32,839 bases of DNA, from contig JAFGGA010000092.1 of NCBI GenBank assembly GCA_016930835.1, positions 1-32,839 of the forward strand, written 5' to 3'. How positions within the stretch are numbered: position 1 is the first letter of the stretch; every line of letters begins with the position of its first letter. Shown here piece after piece: positions 15,730 to 23,302 of this stretch. Source of the stretch: Deltaproteobacteria bacterium (GTDB lineage: Bacteria > Desulfobacterota > DSM-4660 > Desulfatiglandales > HGW-15). Under the pieces are notes generated by a model. It searched no databases, had not been told where the DNA came from, and worked only from the letters and a program-made list of their open reading frames with translations. The position numbers were made by a program, and so were the translations under genes.

Positions 15730-16080
15730 GGCAATCTCCTTTCCCTTATATTGTTATTACCCCTCAATGAGAGCGTCGCAGTCACAGCGTTCCATGCTCG
15801 AATGTAGTGTTTTGTCGTTCTGTCAGCTCTCATGAATCCAAAAAATGCTTATTACTCCATCTATGGATTTATCCTGTTTTGTGTCGTTTATGTCCGAAGA
15901 GGAAACCGTGATGAGATAGTGATTCAGCGTCTTGTGCCGAATAAAAGATGAGAACTTGCTTTTCTGAAGGGAAGTCGAAAGAGTTCTACCCCGCTTGACG
16001 GTGTGGCCTAGAAGTCATTTCTTTTTAAGAATATAAGGTAATCGGTTTTTTGTGTCAAGTTCACGATGAGCTCGGGTTAT
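15730..16080. other. Intergenic region, no gene seen
   Basis: These 351 bases lie between the small gene start and the HIT gene stop, both on the minus strand. The only structure noticed is a spaced inverted repeat ATGAGAGC (15767-15774) / GCTCTCAT (15826-15833). The promoter of the small gene should be here. The remainder is unremarkable. Confidence 0.4.
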
Positions 16081-16446
16081 TTACACGGGCATCCCGGCCA
16101 GACGCGGGTGCTTACCCAATTCCCACCCTCCAAGGATGTGCAAATGAAGGTGAAACACGTATTGCCCACCGCCACGTTCGACATTGAAGACCAGTTTATA
16201 CCCCGCTTGATCCGTGCCCTGTTCCCTGGCGATTTCTTTGGCCGTGAAGAGCATCTCCTTTAAGATGAAAGCATCTTGTTCTTCCAGATCATTCATGCTT
16301 CTAATATGCTTTTTGGGGACCACTAATATGTGCACAGGTGCACTGGGTTTAATATCCCTGAACGCCACAATATTTTCTCCTTGATAGACAAAATCCGCCT
16401 TGGCTTCGCCATTGATGATTCTGCAGAATATACAGTCACCTTCCAT
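16081..16446 (-). CDS. HIT family hydrolase, HinT type
   Basis: The 121-residue product is a full-length HinT-type histidine-triad protein. It starts with CIFCRIINGEA, has AFRDIKPSAPVHILVVPKKHI, and ends with the triad FHLHLHILGGW. Such enzymes hydrolyse nucleoside phosphoramidates and aminoacyl-AMP. The two N-terminal cysteines (CxxC) resemble zinc-binding members. GGGAG precedes the ATG by eight bases. It is divergent from the rhamnose reductase gene. A second, different HIT protein is at 20971. Confidence 0.92.
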   Translation of the reverse strand: MEGDCIFCRIINGEAKADFVYQGENIVAFRDIKPSAPVHILVVPKKHIRSMNDLEEQDAFILKEMLFTAKEIAREQGTDQAGYKLVFNVERGGGQYVFHLHLHILGGWELGKHPRLAGMPV

Positions 16447-16673
16447 AATCGGTCTCCCTTCTCAAATAATCTATCATGTTTTATCCTCTAGTTTATAATA
16501 AAAATTTTTTCAAGCCAAGTGTATGTTATTTTCGTTTTATATCCATACCTTAATCCTTCCACTTGGTGATTGTGTGATAATACCTACAAGTGAAATGAGT
16601 ACATCGTATCCATGATATGTTAAGATAATTACTAAAAGAAACATGATTCACATTTTGTATTTAAGGGCAGATC

Positions 16674-17591
16674 ATGAAAATTATTGTTACAGGTAGTAGG
16701 GGCATGTTGGGGCTGGATCTGGTTCCGAGGCTGGAGCAAGCCGGTTTTCAGGTGATGGGGGTGGATATTGATGAATTGGATATTACCCGACTTGATGACA
16801 TCTCGCGATATTTTAAGATGGATAGGCCTGGTCTGGTCATCAACTGTGCCGCGTATACGGCTGTGGATCGGGCCGAGAAAGAATCGGATTCGGCATTTGC
16901 CGTGAATCGCGATGGACCGGATAACCTCGCCCGCGTCTGCATGGATCGGAAACTCCCCCTGGTTCATATTTCAACAGATTATGTATTTGACGGGAATGGG
17001 GATCAACCTTACCCTGAAGATGATCCGGTGAATCCCCTTGGCATCTACGGCAAGAGCAAATGGGAGGGGGAAGAAGCGGTTCGGACGTGCCTGAAAGAAA
17101 ATCTCATTATACGGACCGCGTGGCTTTTCGGGGTGCATGGAAAAAATTTCGTGAAGACCATGATCAACCTTTCCTGCGAAAGGGAGGAATTTAATGTGGT
17201 GAGCGATCAGATAGGATGCCCTACCTGGTCGGGGGACCTGTCCGATGCATTGGTTTATATAACGAAGGTTATTCAGAAAAACAGGGCCAGAGTGCCTTGG
17301 GGCACATACCATTTTTGCGGGCAGGGTCAGACCTCCTGGCATGGGTTTGCTTGCGCGGTTGTTGAGGAGACTTCTAAAAGGGGAAAGAGCCAAAGACCAC
17401 GGTTTCAGCCCATTCCGACCTGTGATTACCCGACACCGGCCAAAAGACCCATGTGGTCCGTGATGGATTGCTGCAAGATCCAAAATGCCTCTAATGTCCA
17501 TCCTCTGTATTGGAGAGACGGGCTGGTGAAGATGTTGGAAAGGCTGTATTATGATGCAGGCAAGGATGATGATCCGGGAGGCTCGGATTGA
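16674..17591 (+). CDS. rfbD: dTDP-4-dehydrorhamnose reductase
   Basis: The 305-residue product matches RmlD/RfbD, which reduces dTDP-4-dehydro-L-rhamnose to dTDP-L-rhamnose for O-antigen or other surface polysaccharide. The Rossmann motif VTGSRGMLG is at residues 5-13, followed by NCAAYTAVDRAE, HISTDYVFDG and the catalytic YxxxK (Tyr125, Lys129 in YGKSK). The C-terminal segment has RPMWSVMDCCKI where family members have RPxxSxLDxxK. Length is normal. No rfbA, rfbB or rfbC is adjacent in the window. Confidence 0.92.
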   Translation: MKIIVTGSRGMLGLDLVPRLEQAGFQVMGVDIDELDITRLDDISRYFKMDRPGLVINCAAYTAVDRAEKESDSAFAVNRDGPDNLARVCMDRKLPLVHISTDYVFDGNGDQPYPEDDPVNPLGIYGKSKWEGEEAVRTCLKENLIIRTAWLFGVHGKNFVKTMINLSCEREEFNVVSDQIGCPTWSGDLSDALVYITKVIQKNRARVPWGTYHFCGQGQTSWHGFACAVVEETSKRGKSQRPRFQPIPTCDYPTPAKRPMWSVMDCCKIQNASNVHPLYWRDGLVKMLERLYYDAGKDDDPGGSD

Positions 17592-17637
17592 GTTTTGAGT
17601 TTCACCTCCGAGACACTGAAGATCAAACAACAAAAGA

Positions 17638-17679
17638 TCTTCACCGTCTCCTCCATGTCTCAGTGGTGAAGACGGTTTT
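17638..17679. terminator. Possible bidirectional terminator between convergent genes
   Basis: TCTTCACC (17638-17645) pairs exactly with GGTGAAGA (17665-17672). TTTT (17676-17679) follows on the plus strand, and a T-rich tract follows on the minus strand. The 19-base loop is large. An alternative stem is ACCGTCT/AGACGGT (17643-17649 / 17670-17676). Its position between the stops at 17591 and 17709 supports a terminator role. Confidence 0.4.
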
Positions 17680-17708
17680 CATCAATAATGGAAGAAGCTG
17701 AACCCCAA

Positions 17709-18773
17709 TCACGGTGCGGGCTCACTCTCAATAATCAACTCATTTTCCTTATATCCGAAGAGTAGGAGGATTTCTTTACACAAGGCCAGCATGTCCTTTA
17801 CAGTCAGATGGAGGTCCATATAGATCTCCATTCTGGCGATTTTTTCGCACTCCAAAAATTCGTGGGGGTTTCGACTAAAACAGTTTCTCCCATCCAAAGT
17901 GATAAACAATATGTTTTCAAAGTCTTCCTTGTGTTTATCATAGATAATGTCACAAAGTTTTAATACCATGGCCTTCCATGAATGTACTTCGTATTTCTGT
18001 CCTTGAAATGAAAAGGCCTTGATGGTCTTTCCTTTCACATCCTTTTTCATGATTTTTTTTATCTTATCCAGTATGGGGGGTTGCTGGACCTTTAGTGTGC
18101 TGGCTTTGGTCTTAATCTCGGATAACACAAACTCTCTGACCGTCTCCAGGTCCGGTTCGTAACCGGAAAGCTCTTTGGTAACCTTTGCGATGATATCCAC
18201 CAGATATTTTTCTGGCTCATTGATTACCTTCAACCACGCCTTGGGGAGATGTTCACTGATGAGTACGGCCTTTTTTCTGTCGTAATATATGTTTTCAGCG
18301 GCTTTTTGGGCCTCTCCAGAGATGATGTTCTGTTTATTCAGAAAGGCGTTCAGATCCTGTGCGATATCTTCCGCCCTGTCAAAATGGATATCGAACATGA
18401 GGATTTTTTTTTCTTCAGCATTCCCTCCCATAAGAGGTAAGAAAAATAACCAAGTGGCTCCACTGGTTAACACGGCCAATTTGATATTCCATTGCACGGA
18501 CCAGGCGAAAAGTTGATCTTGAAGGTTTTGCCCGTTGTTAAAATCTTTTTTAACCATTAAAAATAGTTTCTTGGAATTATCACATTTTAATAGAAAATCA
18601 ACCTTCCCATCGCCGACTTGAAAATCCGGTTCGATCTCATCAATATTAAAAGGATCCCACCCCAGTAAGGATAATATTTTCAGTACGATACTCTGCTTGA
18701 TAGCGGCTTCTTCAAGCTTGTTTATCCTGTTTTCAGTCTGAATTTTTTTTATAAATTCAATTAGATCCTGCAT
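17709..18773 (-). CDS. Solitary HsdR N-terminal-domain-like protein, probable lost nuclease site
   Basis: The product has 354 residues. The first ~140 resemble the HsdR N-terminal domain of type I restriction enzymes: QSIVLKILSLLGWDP, then DGKVDFLLK, LFLMVKK, and LFAWSVQWNIKLAVLTSGATWLFF. The PD-(D/E)xK site should be Asp59...(E)xK75. Lys75 and Asp59 are present, but the expected Glu is Met73, so nuclease activity is doubtful. The middle is helical. The C-terminal ~100 residues (KTIKAFSFQGQKYEVHSWKAMVLKLCDIIYDKH) look like a domain often found attached to this N-domain. No hsdM, hsdS or helicase is present. Membrane and FmdB genes lie upstream on the same strand. The function is unknown. Confidence 0.68.
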   Translation of the reverse strand: MQDLIEFIKKIQTENRINKLEEAAIKQSIVLKILSLLGWDPFNIDEIEPDFQVGDGKVDFLLKCDNSKKLFLMVKKDFNNGQNLQDQLFAWSVQWNIKLAVLTSGATWLFFLPLMGGNAEEKKILMFDIHFDRAEDIAQDLNAFLNKQNIISGEAQKAAENIYYDRKKAVLISEHLPKAWLKVINEPEKYLVDIIAKVTKELSGYEPDLETVREFVLSEIKTKASTLKVQQPPILDKIKKIMKKDVKGKTIKAFSFQGQKYEVHSWKAMVLKLCDIIYDKHKEDFENILFITLDGRNCFSRNPHEFLECEKIARMEIYMDLHLTVKDMLALCKEILLLFGYKENELIIESEPAP

Positions 18774-18803
18774 AAGTAACCTCGTAAAAAAATGAACAAT
18801 CCC

Positions 18804-19412
18804 CTAGCTGTTTGCATGACTTCGCGTAGTTTGCAGCCCCTTAATATGCGCTCCTTTACTCATCCAAAGCTGGATGGCCCCGCCAAGGACCATCAAGCCG
18901 TAAAAAATGATCAATGGAGCATGAAGTTGGGTCATAATCAGATAAGCGCCGACCGCACTCGTGTAAAGTATGACAAACCATTTTTCAAAAAAGATAAACA
19001 AAATACCGAATGCAACACCGGTAGCGAGGGACCAGATGGAGATGTTTTCGATGATAATATTCATTCCGAATGGATGAATATTGCCGGTCATCAAACCGGA
19101 ACAAAGGGAGTATATCACAATACCGAAAAAAAGTCCGGCAATAAACAATATTGATTTAATCAGGGTTTTTACCAACAGAATCCCGACGATACCCATAAGG
19201 GCGGCGCTGAGAAACGGAACCCATGGAGAGAATGTCGGGCTCAATGCCGTCCCGAATGCTTTCAGGACAAACACACCCAGGGCGTAGCCTACGCTGGCAC
19301 CCAGGATAAAGCCGATTATCTTCACAGAGATGTTGAATAAGTGCCAACCTGCCACGCAGATTAAAGCGCCTATTACGATTATTGGAATGGCTGGAGCTGA
19401 TATATTCATCAT
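18804..19412 (-). CDS. Multi-pass membrane protein, DUF4203/TMEM198-like
   Basis: From the ATG at 19412 the product has 202 residues and six to seven hydrophobic segments (IPIIVIGALICVAGW, IIGFILGASVGYALGVF, FLSAALMGIVGILLV, SILFIAGLFFGIVIYSLC, LATGVAFGILFIFF, FVILYTSAVGAYLIM, LIIFYGLMVLGGAIQL). The Gly-rich pattern GFILGASVGYxLG is typical of DUF4203-like membrane proteins of unknown function. The start is uncertain: neither the tandem ATGs at 19412 and 19409 nor the in-frame TTG at 19439 has a good ribosome-binding site. It lies 30 bases upstream of the HsdR-N-like gene and could share its transcript. Confidence 0.65.
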   Translation of the reverse strand: MMNISAPAIPIIVIGALICVAGWHLFNISVKIIGFILGASVGYALGVFVLKAFGTALSPTFSPWVPFLSAALMGIVGILLVKTLIKSILFIAGLFFGIVIYSLCSGLMTGNIHPFGMNIIIENISIWSLATGVAFGILFIFFEKWFVILYTSAVGAYLIMTQLHAPLIIFYGLMVLGGAIQLWMSKGAHIKGLQTTRSHANS

Positions 19413-19510
19413 CTTAAGGTGGCCGTCGGCTGTCAGCAATCAGCATTGATGAAAAGGATTATTCAATACTGTTTCCAGTAGGCCGGGTGCTGAATGCCGC
19501 CCTCTGAATA

Positions 19511-19999
19511 CTATAAATAATATAAAGTCTCATCCACGCGGGGCGGGCGCTGTCTGAGTGCCTTTCCTACTTTCTCCTTAAAACTGAACGGCTCTTCTCC
19601 TTCTAAGAGGTCTCCCATTTCCGCCTCTATTTGATCGGGATCTTCTCCGGCTTCCATTCTCGCAAGGGCCTCTTCCATTCCAGGACCAAGGTTTAGACCG
19701 GTCATGTCCGTCAATTTGCGCATGAGATTGACCGCTTGTCTCGGATCATCTTCATCCATGTGTTCGGCCTCTTGGGCAAGGAGATTCATAGCCTGCATCA
19801 TTTTGGATTCATCCATGTCCGGCATGGCCGTCACATCTTCCTCGCCGCGGTTTTTTGATATGGCAAAGGTGGACATCTGTCGGATGAGCCGGGTTTTATT
19901 GCATTTGGGGCAGTGGGGCATGGTTTTCACATTCACGCTGCCCGAGAAAAAATTGAAGATCATATGACAATTTTTACAATAGAATTCATATATAGGCAT
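19511..19999 (-). CDS. FmdB-family zinc ribbon protein
   Basis: From the MPIYEFYC start the product has 162 residues. The N-terminal zinc ribbon has CKNC and CPKC, the FmdB/CxxC-CxxC regulatory-type domain. It is followed by a long acidic tail rich in Glu, Asp and Met (EAEHMDEDDPRQAVNLMRKL, GMEEALARMEAGEDPDQIEAEMGDLLE), which is seen in many Desulfobacterota homologues. AGAGGAA is placed before this ATG, so the upstream in-frame ATG at 20038 is not preferred. The role is unknown; FmdB itself was proposed as a regulator of formamidase genes. Confidence 0.85.
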   Translation of the reverse strand: MPIYEFYCKNCHMIFNFFSGSVNVKTMPHCPKCNKTRLIRQMSTFAISKNRGEEDVTAMPDMDESKMMQAMNLLAQEAEHMDEDDPRQAVNLMRKLTDMTGLNLGPGMEEALARMEAGEDPDQIEAEMGDLLEGEEPFSFKEKVGKALRQRPPRVDETLYYL

Positions 20000-20478
20000 G
20001 AGTCGTTCCTCTAAGCTGTTTGTTTCCATCCCGTTCAAGTTACGCTTCTATCTTTCTTTTCGCCAGCGAGCCGAGAGGTGCCGCGGTTTTATACCTTCGA
20101 GACGCTAGCCTCTTTCCAAGTGAAAAATGGTGAATGTCGGAAATAACTAATTGAAAATTTTGAGTATCTAGGGGCTTGACACATGTTTCATGCTCCTGTT
20201 TTAATAGGAGATCGATTTTTTTAAGGAGATACAAAATAAACGCTTGTACGTCAATTGTTTTTAGATGATGGTTGATTCCTTCTTGTGTTTTTTTTCGATT
20301 TGGGATAAGTTCAATCCCAATATATAGTGTTTTTTCAGATTCCAAATTCTATATAAGCTATCCTTATCATTTCGACCTTGCCCTATTCAGCCATAAGCAA
20401 AAGAAAGGCTGAGTCGATGCGTGGGGTAAGAGGGGATTGTTTCCTGATAATTCCCTTGGCCTGGAGGTCATTCTGGTT
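20000..20478. other. Divergent intergenic region, no convincing gene
   Basis: A minus-strand TTG-initiated ORF (20040-20345) has no ribosome-binding site and no recognisable domain, and is not accepted. A short inverted CAGCC/GGCTG pair lies near 20388-20412. Promoters for the fmdB-like gene (minus) and the phosphodiesterase gene (plus) must lie here. Confidence 0.4.
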
Positions 20479-20955
20479 ATGAAAATCGGGGTTTTGTCGG
20501 ATACACACCTGAACGGGGCCTCACAAGAATTGCGCCGGATATATGACCAGTATCTGGTTGATATGGATTTTATCCTGCACGCAGGCGATTACGTGTCTCC
20601 TGAGGTTATCGAGTTTTTGGATAGGGGTCGCTTTCATGGGGTGCGGGGGAACATGGATCCCTTGCAGATCGCTCAATTGGTCCCGGAAAAGAAGGTGATT
20701 GAATTGGGTGGTCATCGGATCGGTCTTATTCACGGCTGGGGACCGGCTGAAGGTCTTGAGTTTGAGGTCCAAAAGGTGTTCCAGGATGTGGATGTGATCG
20801 TGTTCGGGCATGCGCACATGCCCACGAATCACGTTCGGAATAATATACTGTTTTTTAATCCGGGCGCGGCCATCGGGTATCATCGGTCCTCAGCCAATAC
20901 TATCGGCATATTGGATTTGGGGGAAACCATTCAAGGTAAAATTATTGAAATATAG
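20479..20955 (+). CDS. YfcE-family metallophosphoesterase
   Basis: The 158-residue product has the small calcineurin-like phosphodiesterase layout: GVLSDTH at residues 4-10, ILHAGDYV, VRGNMD, LIHGW and VFGHAHMP, which provide the two-metal-site Asp, Asn and His ligands. Members hydrolyse phosphodiesters with broad specificity. GGAGG lies 11 bases upstream of the ATG, a long but usable spacing; an in-frame TTG at 20437 is less likely. The HIT gene follows after 15 bases, so the two are probably cotranscribed. Confidence 0.88.
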   Translation: MKIGVLSDTHLNGASQELRRIYDQYLVDMDFILHAGDYVSPEVIEFLDRGRFHGVRGNMDPLQIAQLVPEKKVIELGGHRIGLIHGWGPAEGLEFEVQKVFQDVDVIVFGHAHMPTNHVRNNILFFNPGAAIGYHRSSANTIGILDLGETIQGKIIEI

Positions 20956-20970
20956 GAGTCGTGTTTCATT

Positions 20971-21474
20971 ATGAAAGTACTTTGGGCACCGTGGAGAATG
21001 GAATATATCCTTTCCGACAAAAAAGATATTCCCTGCATCTTTTGCCCGGGGCAGGATCGAACAAAGGATGAGGATCGCCTGATCCTGTATGTGGGCATAT
21101 TAACGATGGTGATGATGAATAAATATCCCTATAATAATGGACATCTTCTAGTGGCGCCGATCCGGCACCTTTCGGATATGGAAGCGTTAACCGATGAAGA
21201 GAGTCTGGATCTTTTGCTTACGGTGCGACGTGTTATCGCCATTTTGAAAAAAACCATGAATCCGGAAGGGTTTAATGTGGGATTGAACCTAGGCCAGGTA
21301 GCAGGGGCGGGTGTTGAGGACCATATGCATTTTCACATTGTCCCCCGATGGAACGGTGACAATAATTTTATGACTGTCCTAGGGGATGTCCGGATGATTC
21401 CGGAACATATCCGGGACACATACAGAAAATTGAAACCGTATTTTGAAGCCTTGAGGCAATCCATCGAGAAGTAA
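20971..21474 (+). CDS. HIT family protein, Ap4A phosphorylase-like
   Basis: The 167-residue product belongs to the HIT branch that starts LWAPWRMEYI and has CIFC, NKYPYNNGHLLVAP and the triad DHMHFHIVPRW. It ends with a C-terminal RxxPExIRDTYRKL helix. These proteins cleave or phosphorolyse nucleotides such as Ap4A or Ap3A. It follows the phosphodiesterase gene by 15 bases, with AGGAG upstream. It is distinct from the HinT-type gene at 16081. Confidence 0.92.
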   Translation: MKVLWAPWRMEYILSDKKDIPCIFCPGQDRTKDEDRLILYVGILTMVMMNKYPYNNGHLLVAPIRHLSDMEALTDEESLDLLLTVRRVIAILKKTMNPEGFNVGLNLGQVAGAGVEDHMHFHIVPRWNGDNNFMTVLGDVRMIPEHIRDTYRKLKPYFEALRQSIEK

Positions 21475-21535
21475 CCGATAAAGGGACCCCGGGAAGAAGT
21501 AGTCAAGGATCAGTAATCGGTTGGATAATTTTTTT
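21473..21535 (+). terminator. Possible intrinsic terminator after the HIT gene
   Basis: AACCGAT (21473-21479, overlapping the stop) can pair with ATCGGTT (21516-21522), followed six bases later by seven Ts (21529-21535). The loop is long and GC-rich. A further inverted pair ACCGGTT (21536-21542) / AACCGGT (21566-21572) lies immediately downstream. Either might terminate transcription before lapA. Confidence 0.3.
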
Positions 21536-21660
21536 ACCGGTTTTCGCTGAATGTTGAAGGCCGATAACCGGTAGCACTTCCATTTATTCTCAATAGGATG
21601 ACGATGTTAAAGCTCGGAACATTATTTTTGGATTCACTTTAGATGAAAGGAAGGTCTCAC

Positions 21661-22014
21661 ATGAAACACCTAAAGTTTATGATAGCCATTGTTATTATGT
21701 TATTGGTGGTTGTGCTGATCGCGGAAAACCTTGCCGCATTATCCACAACGGTTGTTTTTCGGATCGTTTTCTTTTCTTTCCGGATTGAAACGGCGGATAT
21801 GCCTCTCTATTATGTCTTGCCTATTGCCTTCCTTTTCGGTGTTTTGATTACCGGGGTCTACGGCATCCGGGAGAGATTTCACCTTAGCAAACAGATCAAA
21901 ACCCTTATGGCTGAATCAAGGGCAAAGGATAAGGAATTAAACTCATTAAGAAATTTACCCATCACATCGGACGACATGGGACCCAACGGTTTCCACAGCG
22001 ACCAAATGGAGTAG
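21661..22014 (+). CDS. lapA: LapA-like inner-membrane protein (DUF1049)
   Basis: The 117-residue product has two membrane segments: KFMIAIVIMLLVVVLIAENLA near the start and YYVLPIAFLFGVLITGVYGI at about residues 44-63. A charged cytoplasmic coil follows (HLSKQIKTLMAESRAKDKELNSLR). This is the LapA/DUF1049 layout. LapA works with LapB in lipopolysaccharide assembly and LpxC control in enterobacteria. AAGGAAGG is six bases before the ATG at 21661, better than the in-frame ATG at 21643. lapB follows after 10 bases, which strongly supports the name. Confidence 0.85.
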   Translation: MKHLKFMIAIVIMLLVVVLIAENLAALSTTVVFRIVFFSFRIETADMPLYYVLPIAFLFGVLITGVYGIRERFHLSKQIKTLMAESRAKDKELNSLRNLPITSDDMGPNGFHSDQME

Positions 22015-22024
22015 AGGAGCCATC

Positions 22025-23302
22025 ATGTTCCATTCGATCTGGCAATGGTTCTTGGAGACGAACAACCAGATATTGATTTTGGGATTCGGTATTGTTTTTA
22101 TCATCGGTTTGATTATCGGCCGTCTCACCTATGGGCACAAACAAAAGGGGACCAAAACGTTACCCGGAGAAGCGGATGATGCCTTTTTTAAAGGCATCCA
22201 ATATATTTTGTCTAATGATAGAGACTCGGCCATTGAGGCATTTACCCAATCCGTCCAGGTCAATTCCGACACCATTGAAACCTATGTAGCTTTGGGCAAT
22301 CTTTATCGTTCCAAGGGTGATATCGATCGAGCTATCCGTATTCGACAGACCATCATCCTTCGACCGAATATTGATGAACAGATAAAACTAAGGGCATTGT
22401 TCGATCTGGGTCTTGACTATCGAAAAGGCGGTTTTTTAAATCGGGCCTTGGGAACCTTTTTGGATGTATTAAAAAAACAACCTTCCAGTCTGGAGACCTT
22501 AATGGAGATTGAAAAGATTTATGAAGAGCTCAAAGACTGGGAAAATGCATTCCTGACTCGTCAAAAAATAGCCAAGCTGGTTCATGAGGATCATGCCCAC
22601 ATATTGGCGCATCATCAAACAGAGATGGGTAAGGTTCTTATGGAGCAAGGTGATTTAAACCGTTCAAAGGCCTGCTTTGAAAGAGCCATATCGATTCATG
22701 ACCGGTGTGTGGATGCCTATCTTCACCTGGGTGATCTCTATTTCAGTAATCAGGATTATAAAAAGGCCATATCCGTATGGAAAAAAGTCGTGAAGATTGT
22801 TCCCCGATTTACAATGCTTGCCTATCGACGTCTGGAAGGCTTTTACACAAGCATGAAAAATCTTAAGCCCGTGGGTGAATTTTTGAAGGAGTGTGCCGAA
22901 CTCAATGCAGATGCTTTTACACATCTGGCATTGGCGAGGTATCTGTATAATGACCGGGATTATGATGGAGCCATCAAGGAACTGAAGAATGCGTTGGACC
23001 TGACCCCTTTTTTCTGGGAGGCCAGAAAATTCATGGGGGAGATTCTTCTTGAAACGGGAAAACGGGAAGAGGCTCTCGAAGCGTATCAAGAACTTATCCC
23101 GCGGCTGACTTTTGAGTACCTGGAGTTTCAGTGTGCCAACTGTGGGTTCCGATCGAATGATCTTCATTGGCAATGTCCCCAGTGTAAAAAATGGGATACC
23201 ATTGATTTTATGGATTCAAAATGGATGACGTCTGAAGGCAAAAAGCATCCACCGGAACCATCTTTAAAAAACGTATATCCGGATTTTGAGGAAGCCACAT
23301 GA
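22025..23302 (+). CDS. lapB: LapB (YciM) TPR protein with C-terminal rubredoxin-type metal site
   Basis: The 425-residue product has an N-terminal membrane anchor (IWQWFLETNNQILILGFGIVFIIGLIIG, about residues 4-35). A tandem of tetratricopeptide repeats runs to about residue 365. At the end is a rubredoxin-type metal knuckle pair, CANCGF and CPQCKKW. This is the LapB architecture; LapB regulates LpxC turnover and LPS assembly at the inner membrane in enterobacteria. Its stop overlaps the mutS start by four bases (ATGA), so lapA-lapB-mutS are translationally coupled. Confidence 0.92.
   Translation: MFHSIWQWFLETNNQILILGFGIVFIIGLIIGRLTYGHKQKGTKTLPGEADDAFFKGIQYILSNDRDSAIEAFTQSVQVNSDTIETYVALGNLYRSKGDIDRAIRIRQTIILRPNIDEQIKLRALFDLGLDYRKGGFLNRALGTFLDVLKKQPSSLETLMEIEKIYEELKDWENAFLTRQKIAKLVHEDHAHILAHHQTEMGKVLMEQGDLNRSKACFERAISIHDRCVDAYLHLGDLYFSNQDYKKAISVWKKVVKIVPRFTMLAYRRLEGFYTSMKNLKPVGEFLKECAELNADAFTHLALARYLYNDRDYDGAIKELKNALDLTPFFWEARKFMGEILLETGKREEALEAYQELIPRLTFEYLEFQCANCGFRSNDLHWQCPQCKKWDTIDFMDSKWMTSEGKKHPPEPSLKNVYPDFEEAT

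Noticed and set aside
20040-20345. Minus-strand 101-codon ORF upstream of the FmdB-like gene
   Set aside because: It needs a TTG start without a ribosome-binding site and has no domain pattern.
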